DNA from: Corella eumyota
Lineage: Eukaryota; Chordata; Ascidiacea; Phlebobranchia; Corellidae
Assembly: GCA_963082875.1 (NCBI GenBank)
Contig: OY720098.1
Coordinates: forward strand, 14,384,001 to 14,448,000
Length of the DNA: 64,000 nucleotides
Direction: 5' to 3'
Part shown: positions 13,280-25,400 of the stretch, piece after piece
Position numbering within the stretch: position 1 is the stretch's first letter
Layout: every line of letters begins with the position of its first letter
Notes under the pieces: generated by a model
Told to the model about the DNA's origin: nothing
Databases searched by the model: none
Seen by the model: the letters and a program-made list of their open reading frames with translations, nothing else
Made by a program: the position numbers and the translations under genes

Positions 13280-16200
13280 TCAAGCATATGAAACTAATGT
13301 TTCAATCTCCTTCATAACACGAAGACACAATTCCTCTTTCCAAGGCAAAACTACACATTGGACTCCAATTGGCATTCCCACGCTGTTTCTACATACCTAT
13401 AATGACATATAGCATGACATTAGTGTAATATTTTTTACATAAGAACAAGTAACAATTGTTTGTTCAAAATCACATACTTCTGATTACTTATATATACAGT
13501 ATTTAGTCCCATGCCAAAATGGGGAAAAAATCATACTTCTGAATACTTATGTATAACACACTTGTTTATTAAGTTATTTAAATTAAGTGACTTTAAACAT
13601 GAAAATTACATTTTTAATGTTTTTGTCCCATGGGTCATTGTGGTGACCTTTGTAGTCATTTAAAGCAATGGTGTCAGCTTCAGTGACCCTGGATACTGGA
13701 ACGACCCCAGCAGGATAGTTAAGTAAAGTATGCAATATTCCATAGCTCATTAAACCTATTAAAAACAGATTTACAGTTTGGTTTAAGTTCTGGGCAACAT
13801 TGCTTTGTTTGCAGGTTATTTTTGTACAAAATTGTAATTTTTCCAGCCCCCTCTAGCTAAACTGCACATTTAAAACATATATCGGAACTAATATCATTAT
13901 AACCTGCTGATACTTATAATGCTATAACCAAAAAATAGGGCAGGGTAATGAATCACAGATTTTACAGCTTGGGTAAGCAAGAGTATAGTTTAAGTAGTCA
14001 TAGATAAATTGGTAATAGAAAGAATATTAAATTTAGAGACACCCTTAGCTAAGCAATATTTAAAATTTACATTTTTTTAATAAGAATTAAAAGAGAGTTA
14101 TTATACCAAAAACAATAAAAAATTAAAAACCTGTAACATTCCCATTTGCTCCCTTTTTACCAGCCACCAAAGGAAATGGTGGACAAATTATGGCGTCAAG
14201 ATTTTGTTCTGACCATTGTTTGTAAAATTCAATTTTGTAAGCGTTTGCTTCACCTTGTAGTTTTAAAGCTCTGCTTGCTGACTTATCACCACCTCCATGC
14301 AAGTGTAAATCTTGTGCTAACCGAGGATACTGTTTAATAAGTTTGTAATTACTTTTTTTTAGTAGATATGTTACTTGAATATGCCTACAAATTTTTAGAA
14401 GGGAATAAAAAAAAAAAAAAAAAAAAGAAAATAGACGGAATGCATTTAAAAAAATTGGGAAATTAAAAATAGAAAATAAATGGACGGAAAAAAAATAATA
14501 CAAAGGAATCAAATAATAAAGAAATGAAATATTAAGAAACCCAATAAAAGAGCGAAATTTCAATAAATAAACAAGACTTTTACCCTAAACTTGAGTATAA
14601 ATCCTAAAAATTTTCTTAATATTGTTGGGCATTTAAGTTTTCGATATTGGTTCAATCCACAAGTGTCCACAATATCTCCAGATAAAATTTCTAGAATCCC
14701 TTTTCCACCATCACAAAAAATAGCTAAAAAGAGTTAAATAAACCTTTTACAATTTTTTTGTTTTGTAATTATCTGCCAAAAAACTAAAAAAAGTTTTAAA
14801 TAATTGACAAGTCTGAAATGCTTCAAGATCCAAATTGTGTCAAGTATGAAGTAAATTTTAAAATAGTTTAAACAAAAAATATTTCAAAGAATTCAGGACT
14901 AAAAAATATGCACCAAGAACTTGAGTGTAAAAAACAAAGAGAAAAATATTTGTGTCTATCTAAAAACCAGTAAAAATATTATCTAAAAATCAGTAAAAAT
15001 TTTACAAAACTTAAACAACAGCAAGCTGTAAATAAAATCAAATAATAATGCAAACATAGAACTAACATGAAACCGTGATTCTCATCACATCATCAATACT
15101 TGGCACTTGAAATTTCACCAAAGTATGTCCAGCACTTTCCAGTGCATCTTTAGCAATGTGTAGAGCTCTTTGGATTGCTGGAATAGGTTTATTGTAACCA
15201 TCATCATCATAATAACCAATTCTTAACTTTCTTTTTGACAAATAAATCTAAAATTTTTGTAACTTAATTAAAATGAGAAAAGGGTATGACAATACAGTTA
15301 CATTTTTTGCATCCCAAAACATATTAAAACAGTTAACTTTATAACCTCTTTATTGAAAGGTAGAGGAGGAACATCAGGATCAAGTTGGAACATCATCGGA
15401 CACAGAAGTGCTTTCATGGCAACAACAAGAGTGTCCACATCTTTTGCTATTGGACCAACAGTTTGCCGAATAACAATTAGTTCAGAATCTAAAAAGAAAT
15501 TTTTTACTGAATATAAAAGTCGCTTAAAAAACAAAGTGTTACTAGTGAAAAAATAAATTGTGTCAGTTTTGCTAAAAACAATAAGTTTTGTTAAAGAATT
15601 ATTTTGTTACTGACTTACTTTGCCATCCTTTGTGACTTAATCGATTTCTTGTTGGTTTAAGGCCACAAACTCCGCACATGTGCGAGGGAACTCTTATGCT
15701 CCCTCCAATGTCTGTACCAAACCCTAGTGGAGATCCTCCAGACCCAACCAACGAACCCTCACCGGAAGATGACCCCCCGGGTGTAAGTTTGCTGTTGTGG
15801 GGGTTGTGTGTACGTCCGTAAATAGGATTTGTGTCACCAAAACTAATTACAGCAGAAAAATAAATCAAAGCTTGTGGTTAAAAAAACTTTTTAATTTCCA
15901 ATTAGACAAAATTAACTTTTATTTAACTTCTAACAGGTTAAAAGTCTAACAAAACTTACTCTAAAAAAAACTGCAATTAATGTAGATTCTTACTAAAATT
16001 ATCTGGTAATTAGTTTTAAATTAAAATCATAAAAATAAATATTTTAAAACACCTCATCATAAGTTGAACCACATTTGTTTTTACAAAAGGGACAGCCCCA
16101 CAATGTTTCAAGACTTTAACCAAAACACAATCATCAATTGCATTTAAATCAATCAGTTTTACTACTCCTATTGTGGCATCTGTATTCTGTTTTTTTACAA

Positions 16201-17190
16201 ATATTTGTATATAGTTAGGTTAAGATTAATTAATCTATAAGCCAATTAATTTAAAGTAAAACTGGTGTAGTCGTGATAACACAGGGCTTTACACCTAAGG
16301 TCCATGGTTCAATCCCCAGTAAAATCATGCAATGGTGGCATTAGGTCGCCAAGCTTAAAACTAATTGGCAGGTTAATTATGTACTGGGCCTAGTTAACAA
16401 ATACTACTCTAAGTTTAGGCCATAAATTTCGCCTTTTAACTTTAGGAATAAATATATATAAAAACATTTTGTTTATTAAAAGTGTGTTTAAATGAACTAT
16501 ACCTTTATTTTGTAACAGTCTTTTAGACTAACAGGAAGACCATACAATAACCCCTTTTCTTCATTATCCGATAATTTTGCAGCAACTTCATAACATTCTT
16601 TTATCACACAAGCTACTGAGTTGAATTCTTGAGTATCATAACAAGCCTTATATAATTGTAAAAAAAACACATAGTTATATATTTTTTTATTGTTTAGTAA
16701 AAATTTTGTAAGAACAACAGTTTTTTTGTATTCACCTTGTACATATATGCTTGCAGAATTTTCTTTGGATTCAATTTTCCTTGTTGTGCAGCAAGAATTA
16801 AATCTTCTGGTTTCATTTCAAGTATTTTATTCCATTCTTCATCCTAAAAAGTTAATTCATTACATACCTAATAATTTAAGACAGGTAACAATATAAAAAA
16901 TATTTATACAAAAAACAATTATTTAAAGTTTTAAGTGCAAAAAATTTCCTAATTGGCCTTAATTAAAAAGAAATACATTTGGTTACCTTTACTGCAGTTA
17001 AATTTTGTAGCTGTTTTAAAATTTCTGCATTTTCAACTTCTCTTTTATTAAGAGCCTTATTTTTTACGTTTTGTGCATTTTTCCATTGGAAGGCAAAAAC
17101 ACATAAACCACATGTAGTTACACTTCCAAAAACAATTGCTTTTGCAGCTCTTATTCCATAGCATTCTATTAAACCCGCCATAATAAACAA
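13280..17190 (-). CDS. FAAH: Fatty-acid amide hydrolase (amidase-signature family), FAAH1-like, spliced
   Basis: FAAH1 is an ER-membrane serine hydrolase that cleaves anandamide, oleamide and related fatty-acid amides. Exons read on the minus strand run from the first Met at 17190 (a second Met-Ala-Gly lies at 17181) to TGA at 13282-13280. The first exon has a hydrophobic segment (about residues 12-32, GIRAAKAIVFGSVTTCGLCV) in the place of FAAH1's N-terminal TM helix. The Ser-Ser-Lys triad is present: Lys in GLPVSLKDCYKIK (exon 16646-16503), then PGGSSSGEGSLVGSGGSPLG and FGTDIGGSIRVPS (exon 15842-15619). Later blocks match FAAH1 in order: VGPIAKDVDTL, LDPDVPPLPFNKEV, LRIGYYDDDGYNKPIPA, ESAGHTLVKF, NYPAGVVPVSRVTEAD, and NSVGMPIGVQCVVLPWKEEL at the C-end. 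The junction near 14570-14585 is the least certain one. About 560-590 residues are expected, the usual FAAH1 size. No disabling change seen. Confidence 0.93.
16262..16460 (+). repeat. SINE, older subfamily, in FAAH intron
   Basis: tRNA-like head (CTGGTGTAGTCGTGATAACAC, then a GGTTCAATCCCCAGT B-box), a shortened body and a tail with GGAATAAATATATATAAAA. It lies opposite to the FAAH reading direction, between two coding exons. Confidence 0.7.
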
Positions 17191-19227
17191 CTACATTAAC
17201 GTAGGCGTTGCTAAATATCTTGTTTAATTGTAAATTCTTAATAATTAAAATTGCAGAGTAGGGGAATCACCCACTATGCTCGCTTGTAAATATTGCGAAC
17301 AGAAAAAAAAAATTTACGTTTGTTCTATTATGTCGGGAATTTCCCGAAAAGCTCTCTTTTTCGCTTCGCGTTGTTCGCCAGAGAGTCGCTCTAGAAGCGA
17401 CCGACGCGAATTTCGCGTGTCAATTGTACGGAAAAAAGACTATTAGAAGGCGACTTAATTCTGAAGTATGCAGTTATATACGTTTACAAACTTATATTAT
17501 TAAAAAATACATTAAATTAGATTAATTATGAGTATATTTTTTACTAAATTACCTAACTTAAGATATATTTTGACTGTAGGTGCACCCGACACCAATAAAA
17601 TATTATAAATTTTTTTAATTTCTTGAAATTAATGCATATAAGTCACTTTTAAACAAAAATAAATAAAAAATTTATATAGAAAACTTATATGTAATCGCGA
17701 CAAGTTCGCGTCTGGTGTAAACACTCGCCTACGCGCAAAGCGAGTTCCCAATTTCGCGTTGCGCGTTTCGCGTCCTGTGTAAACCGGGCTTTATGAAAGA
17801 GGACATCCGTCCTTATTTGTAGTCAAGACAGTAAACTTACTTGTCCTAACTACTACATTCAGACATTACGCCGGCGTGAGCGTTATCTAACCATTATTAA
17901 ACCAACCTATAAGTAATCTAAACACTACACAAAGACAAGAAACTAATCTACTTGGACTTATTTGTAATAAGATTTTAACCAAATAGGTATTTATTGTGGT
18001 TTGAACCAAACAAATAAAATGCAAAACGTTAATACGCTTTGCAAAAACTGCCGTTGTAACGCTGGTTGACGCAATGTTTAAGCAGTTTTGGTTTATACCC
18101 TTGGGCGTATACGTTCATAGGGTTAAGATACAATATTATACAGCAATAATTTTTTTATAACTAATACTCACTTCTTTGTTTTGTTGCGTTAGTTTTTAAT
18201 ACAGTTGGGGGTGCAGTTCACACATTGCATGTTGTAAAATATAATTTTTTTGTAACGAGGATAAAACAATATCTTAAAAAGTTTTGTTTTTTAAACGGAA
18301 ACACTTTGTTGCTACACAAGGTTTAAAAAATAACTTCACGCTTTTTGCAGGGGTTGCGTTGGTTTGCGTTTGTGTTTCTCTGCCTGAACTTAAATAAATA
18401 ATAAATTGGAATAAATAATAAATAATTAAAATAGCATACTACTCAAGTGTTAAATAGCATTAACTTGACCGGCAGCGTGGTGTAGTGGTCAGAACACTTG
18501 GCTATAACACATTAGGTCATGGGTTTGATTCTTACTGCTCTAATGCTGTAGCGCCTTTGGTGAGTAAGGCCATATTAACAGTAAAACTCCCGCTAACCCA
18601 ACACCTAATTAGGAACTCAGTTATAGGGCAATTATAAATTTTTATTATTTTAACCTGCCGAAGTCAACTTAAGACTGAGTCGGGGTGACTGATGTTACTC
18701 TATATTAAGGTTGTTAAGTCAACCTATGAATAAATGTAAAAAAAACTTGGTCGGGCTAACCTTCTAAATAAAGTTAATATATTGCCATAACTAATAACCC
18801 CTTTTGTTGATTTGACTTTGAATAACAGAAGCACAAGGTTCAGGCACCCAAGTCTATTTTTTTTTAAACCAAACAACAAAACAAATAGCAACATTTGCAA
18901 AAAAATTAGAAATTCTTGTTAACCCTTTAAATTATTCTTTGTTGTCTGTGCCTATAAAATTTACAAAATTCATGGATCAAATGTAAATTAAATAAATAGA
19001 ACAAATTGCATAAATTAAGTGTATTTAATATGGGTAAGTTTTGGGTTTTTGGTTAATCCATGCAATTTATTTACTATACATTTCTCTATGCAATCCATTT
19101 ATTGTTGTATATTTTATAGGTGCTCGTTCTTCATGTTAATTTTTTTACATAAAACCTGAATTTCTGATAAGTTACTTTATTGCTTTGTTAAGGTCTATTC
19201 ACAGTTTGTAATCTTTTGTTTAAAATT
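17191..19227. promoter_or_regulatory. Shared 5' region between divergent FAAH and the 19228 gene
   Basis: About 2 kb between two divergent first coding exons, so it should hold both promoters. 17310-17420 and 17690-17800 are unusually rich in CGCG and TTCGCG motifs against a very AT-rich background. The second block ends CTGTGTAAACCGGGCTTT, a motif that looks like the end of an inverted-repeat element. A SINE follows at 18469-18750. No core promoter can be fixed by eye. Confidence 0.4.
18469..18750 (+). repeat. tRNA-derived SINE, main subfamily
   Basis: Starts ACCGGCAGCGTGGTGTAGTG (A box), with B box GGTTTGATTCTTACT, body GCTGTAGCGCC and GACTGAGTCGGGGTGACTGA, and an A-rich end. It is a member of the family typified by the copy at 24153. 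Confidence 0.85.
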
Positions 19228-21447
19228 ATGTATAGTAATAATTTTAATCATTCTGGAGATGAACAAGCGAATTATATTGGGGTGTGTTATTAAAAGGAAC
19301 CTTAATTTTAAGTAACCTTTATATGTAAATTAATGTTGTGTTTTAAAAGACAGCGTCCAGGATTTGTACAGTAAAACTATTTTAGTTTCTACAAAACAAA
19401 GAAGTTTTGAATATGTAGAAAAAATCCAGATTAATTTCTTATTTAATAAGTTTATGCTTTAAGGTTCGAAATTTTCAAACCCCACAGAAGCAAAGAAATA
19501 CCTTAACTTACAATTCTCAAGTTAATATTTCGTCCCCTTGTATTTCAGACAGGTAGCATTTTTAAAAATATATTTTTTCTTTTATTATTAATTAGTATAT
19601 TATCCATAAGAAATTTGTATAAGTCAGTATTGCTGTTTAAGTTAAACTCAATTTTTTTTTCAACCACCATATTTTTTTGGTATGGTTATTGTCAAAGTGG
19701 GAAGGCTAATTTCACAAACTAAACAAAGAATAGAATTAGTTACCACAACCTAGTTTAAAGTTGACGTTGGCAGTTTTAGATAGTATTGTAATTGCCTACT
19801 AATTAATTTTTAGCCCTCAGGTAATTAATCTACTAATTAATTTTTAGCCCTCACATAAGTTTTGAGCACCATATTTAAGGATGCTACAAAATAGAGGCAG
19901 TGTGGATTAAATCAAGGATCTAATATTAAATAAGTTAAAAAAAAAGTAATACAATAAAACCTAAAAATTATTCTTTTTTAATGTAGATCTTATTTTTCCA
20001 TTGCAAATGCATATGTGATAATTCCCCATGTGTCTAATGTAAAAAACTTGAGATCCACTAGATTAAATGGTAGGCTTTTGTATTATACATAGTTATATGA
20101 ACTACAGCGTAATTAGTATATTTGCCTATTTTAACATATTTACTAGAATTTTTTAAGAAATTAAAGGGCATTTTCTAGGAAAAAGGTGGGATATGCAGGG
20201 GTTAATAAAAAATGTTTCATTGTTAATTTGGCATATGGCTTTACTGATAAAACTTATCAGTCAAATATCTATTCGGTAAATCAGTTTTTGGTAATATGAC
20301 AGTAATTCTATAAATAGAAATAATAAAATAGTAGTTGTAGGAAAAGATGAATTATTATTTAACTTGTAGTCGGCTTTAATTTCTTTTTTTTCCAAATATT
20401 TTTAGAAAGGCCAAACTTTAGCTACAATAAAAGTGATTGGAATGGAGTAAGGGCCGTGCCTTTGTCTTTTAAATCAGAAACCAAAAGTCCTCAAACATTT
20501 TACAAATCAAGGTTAGGTTTTAAAAGCAACTGAATTATTTAATTTCACCTACCCACCACTATTTGTTTAGAAGTGAGACCTGTAATATAAATTTTTTAAA
20601 ACAAATATTATATACGTTTGAAAAATTAAGAATTTTTTAAATATATTACAGTGAAGTTAAACATCTAAGTTCTCTTGCTTATAATACTGAAGAAGAATAT
20701 TCTGATGATAATAAATCAATACATAGTTGCTCAAAAATGTCTACTATCTTTCCTACCACATCAAGTGCTAGTGAAAGGGAAATGATAGATTTTATATTTA
20801 ACCCTCTAAAAAAAAAGAAAAATATTGTTACGTCTTGGTATAATAAATATCAACTTAGCGAAGAAAATGATTTAAATACATCTGCAGCATTACTTACAAA
20901 ACTTAAACGGTTAGTTATGTATTGTTAAAGACTTTAAATTAATTTCTTAACAGATTCTCTTCTAAAAAATTAATGGGATTTCTTAACAGATTTTTTTTTC
21001 CAAAAAATTAAAGTATTAAAATGTAGTATTTTATGATCGTTGTGGAACACAAACTAAATTTTAGCAGAAAAAAGAAAATTTGGAAAAAAAGAAAGCATAA
21101 AATACAAAGAGAAAAGTTTGTTAAAAACAGTCATCTTGTTGATGTGATTGGAAAAGCTTATTTGCTGTGGAAAGAAAAAAATAGAGCAGTCATTGAACAA
21201 GAAAATAAAGTTTTAGGTGGATTAGATTGCTACTAGGCTATTTTGCAATAAGAATTTTTCATGCAAAAAATAAAAAAAATCATATGTATAAATTAATATT
21301 ACAAACAATATGTTTTTAGATGACAGCCCCCAGAAGTTTAAACGCTTTAACTATTCTAGTTTATATGACAAAAAAAAAACTCAAAGTATGTTAAAAGAAA
21401 GTCAGACGGACAGAAATATACTCTTAGCAGTTGACAGCATTCTATAA
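19228..21447 (+). CDS. Unrecognised seven-exon protein (about 294 residues), complete
   Basis: I do not recognise the family. Seven exons join in frame with clean GT-AG sites: Met at 19228 (MYSNNFNHSGDEQANYIG, donor after 19281); about 19463-19551 (VRNFQTPQKQRNTLTYN); about 19986-20070 (SYFSIANAYVIIPHVSNVKN); about 20405-20512 (ERPNFSYNKSDWNGVRAVPL); about 20652-20909 (SEVKHLSSLAYNTEEEYSDD to TSAALLTKLKR); about 21065-21214 (RRKKKIWKKRKHKIQREKFV and the helical DVIGKAYLLWKEKNRAVIEQ); about 21320-21447, ending AVDSIL and TAA. No signal peptide or TM helix. It is Ser/Asn-rich at the N-end, with a very basic stretch in exon 6. AATAAA signals follow at about 21478 and 21499. Splice phases fit at all six junctions, which supports a real gene; the function is unknown. 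Confidence 0.75.
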
Positions 21448-22455
21448 TTTCTTTGTAAATATGTAATGTTAGTGTGCAATAAATTATAGCGCAATGCAAT
21501 AAAAAGTCGTGTACTTCATTTGGTAAAATATATGTGTTAGAAACAATAACATTCCATCTGTTTTATAATTTTTTTTAATTTGCTAATGAAATTGTTTTTT
21601 TCTATAATGGTGCAAACACTGACAACCTGTTATTTTTTAGTGACAGTGCTTTTTATCTATATTATAATCTTTTGTACATTTTTATATCCAAAAGAGTTTA
21701 ATTGTATCAAATAAAAAAGTTTATGCACTTCTTCATATATGTATTTATTCTATTTATTTAAACATTTAACTTATTTACAGAAAGGGACAGTTAACCCAAA
21801 AAACTAACTTTGTAAAATAATTATTCGTTACATGATATATAACTTCGTTATTGTTGTTTATGTAGGTTAAAAAAATATAACGAAAACTATCGATATTTAT
21901 TTACTTTATTGAATACCAATTAATAGTTAATTTATTGGTGCTTACCTAAGCCAAATATAAATACTCTGGTTTCTTATTTAAATGCATATTTAACTTTGGT
22001 AGATATAATTGACAACAAATATTTCTGTTTCTTAATCTTCCTTATAGTTTTTATGCTATGCAAATAACGCAGTTTTTCCTTTAACTTATCAGACCTATGA
22101 TGCATCTATTTTTTACCCACATAAATTCAGTAAATTGATAAAGTATTTTTCTTTCCATATATTTAATATTTGATTTATTCCAAATTGCTTATAAATTTTT
22201 ATATTAAAAAAGTGAAACTAAAAATTCTTTAGTTATTATCCATTTATTTATTAAACAACAAATGTGAACAATAAATAGCATTACTGACAAAAATAGGATT
22301 TCAATAAATATTTTTACACATATAATTTTTTTAAAGTATAATACATGTATACAAAAAACAACTCAAAATAATAAAGTAATATAATAAACTTTGCAACTCT
22401 TCTTTCTTTAAAAATTTTAAAATCAAATAAAATAATATTATCTTAAACAAGATAG
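21448..22455. other. 3' flanks of converging genes
   Basis: AT-rich sequence between the stop of the 19228 gene and the stop of the minus-strand CFAP119-like gene. It holds AATAAA signals for the plus gene (about 21478 and 21499) and TTTATT signals for the minus gene (for example around 22240-22250). No further gene seen. Confidence 0.5.
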
Positions 22456-25400
22456 TTACTTGACTTGGACTTTACCGATTCTTGCTAAGTAGGCAAGTTC
22501 CTTGTCTTTGATTTTATTTTGTAGATCCTCCTTCGCTGGTAAAATCACCCCTTTCATGATTTTCTCGATTATTTTGCGGAGTTCTAAAGTCGATACTGTT
22601 TTAGCTGCGTCGCTATCGGATGACTCAACACTTTTTATGACAGCATTTGTAAATTCCTCAACATCTGCAGCGTTATTCTTTGTATTTTCATCAATTTCTT
22701 TCTGTAAAAAATAATACTCAATAAAGTCTATGTTATATTAATTTGTTATTTTTAAATATAGAAATTCTAACAGATATCAGTGCTACTCTTACATGGTTTC
22801 TGTGGAACCATGTGATTTTTAAAAGCACTAAAAACATAAGTTTATTAAAAACAAAAAAAAATAGTGTAAAATTTATGTTGTACCAATGCAATTTATTTAA
22901 AAGCTTTTTTATTTTGATTATTATAATAGTCTACCTGAGAATTCACAGTAATAATAAATTTGATGGGGACCACAAGTGTAATTATTTCTTCCATTTAAAA
23001 ATTCATTACACCAAATAAACTTACATTAGCCTCAAGTTGAACAACAAATTCCTCATGAATTTCTGCTGGCATTGCCTCAACAAGTGGTGCTGGAAAAGGG
23101 CCCTCCATTTCTGGACAGACATCAACAAACAGCTATAAAAATTAAAAAAGTAATCAACTGTTATTATTTTTTGTGTATTTTTATCCTTAATGTGAAAAGG
23201 CCAACTTTTTGGCCTAAACATAGGGTCAAATTTGCTACTTTAACCCAGTCTCGAGTTTCTTTGGCAAAATTATATCTTAAAGCATAATGCTAGATAATTA
23301 CTCTGCATATTGTTTTTAGGCTTCGCAGAAGTTCATAACTTTTATAGCAACTTTCTCGAGGCTCTACAACATGAAAGCAGTAGAGATTGATCCTATGCCC
23401 CCGGATTGAGAACCATATTTTATAAACATGCCACCCGAAATTATAAAGTATATATATACAGAAAACTTGGGTTATGTATGTTGTCTGGCTCTAGACAAAA
23501 CAACAGGCTGTTTACTATAGGAGAGAATTCGTAATCCGTCGGTGATAATTTTCTCGCACTGTAATCCAGACGAGAGAATTTAGGAGAGTCATAGTGTAAT
23601 GTCTAGCTCGAATCGTAATCATAAGTAAAAATTCTCTTGCACCATAATCCAGATGAGAGAATTTAGGAGAGCCGTAGTGTAATCGTGTTTTGTCTAGAAC
23701 TGGACAACATACGTGATCCGAAAACTTTTTTAATTTTGTTTTAATTTTTTTTTTAATTAAACAGCTTAATGACAAAATAAAAATTAGTTTACCGAAATCA
23801 TTTAAACTTACATCATTTCCTATAATAAGTTCGTCCTGTTCATTTTTAAAAAGAAACTCATATAAAGCATAATGTTGAAAGAATGAGCTCATAATATATT
23901 TCATTATTGCCTTTGCATGATCGAGTTTAAAGAAATATAAAGGAATGGGAACTATGTCAGGATTGTCTGAAGCTATTCCAATAAAACATTCTTTCAGGAA
24001 ATTGAAGTTTTCAGATTTCTTCAAATTTTGTTCTACAAGTAAAAACAATTTTTATAGCCTACTATATCTTAAAAAAAAACTTGCAAAAACAAGATAATTT
24101 TATAATAGAAACAAAGGGATCCTTTGTATGATAGCGACTTGCAAGAACAAAACCGGCAGCGTTGTGTAGTGGTAAGAACACTTACTACACCACACATGAG
24201 GTCGTGGGTTCAATCCCCACTGTTCTCATGCTGTAGCGCCCTTGAGTAAGGCGCTATAAACGGTATGAGCTCCTGCTGAGCCAGCACTTGATCAGCAGTA
24301 TAATTATCGGGCAATTATAATCTATAATATCCCAAACTGCCACAGGCAACTCGAGACTGGGTCGGAGTAACTGATGTTACTCTATGTTTAAGTCGCGCAT
24401 TCAACTTTCCCACATCGAGGATAAAGATATATACAAAAAAAAAAAAAAAAAACAGCGAAAGTAACAATGTATTGGCTTTTGCAATTACGAAATAATAGAG
24501 TTTGGGTACTTCTATTTAGGGTTTATACAGGGTTCAAGTATATAAATATATACTTCAAAAAACCATAAAAGTAATAAAGAATTACCATAAAAGTAATAAA
24601 GAATTAGGCGAGACCATAATACAAAAAAATTACTAACTAATGATGCTAATTTATTAAAACACTTTTGCTAAATTGTTTTTTCATTAAATCTTAAAAATTC
24701 ATTAAATCTCAGTATAATAATGTTTCTTGTGTACCTTACTTAAGACAATATAACATAGTCACATCAGGCATTTGACCAAGGACCATAATGTAAGGCCAAT
24801 TGTTTTAACCACTACATCATGCCATCATTATCACTTTTTTGTTTAAAAATAAGCAAGGTGTAAAATATTTCCCAACAAAAAAATGACCAATGTAATTGGC
24901 AGTGCTTGGTTAAGAATATAAAATATAAATGGTTGATATATATACCTTTAATGTTGTCCATTAGATTTGACATTAAAGTCATAAACCCGCTAAGTTGTCT
25001 TTCATCAAAATTTTGCTCCTTAGCCCAATGAAAGGAAATTACAAAAAAATCTAGCTGACTTGCCTCTTTTAGATCTACTTCCGAATTATCGTATTCCAAA
25101 AAAACAGCCATTTTCCTGCAAATAAAATAAAGTAAATTTGTAATTTATTGACAAATTTTAAATGTAATTTAGCTGTTCAATAAATATATTAATGGCGTAT
25201 ATATATAGTAAAACATATTGTAACAATTTTTAATCCAACCTAATATTGAGTTAAATTTTTGCAGGTGGGGATATTTTGATTATAGTTGCACACTAACCTT
25301 GTAAACTAATTTTTAACTTAACATAAATTTGTACCATAAATCAGCTTACTAAAGTGTGATTTAGATAAAAGAAGTGGGAATCAAACTAAAGACCTTGCGT

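Noticed and set aside
14123-14563. Whole 146-codon minus-strand frame as one protein
   Set aside because: Only its C-terminal part (from about 14398 down) is a FAAH exon; the N-terminal Phe-rich part is intron read in frame.
17310-17420. Bacterial or organelle insert
   Set aside because: CG-rich words are confined to about 100-base patches with no open frame; a promoter patch or a repeat end is simpler.
23515-24048. Whole 177-codon minus-strand frame as one exon
   Set aside because: Only about 24033-23813 is the CFAP119-like exon; the rest is intron and an inverted-repeat element.
24153-24225. tRNA gene
   Set aside because: A and B boxes are present, but the sequence lacks a proper cloverleaf with paired acceptor stem and is followed by the SINE body and A-tail. 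The same holds for the other SINE heads.
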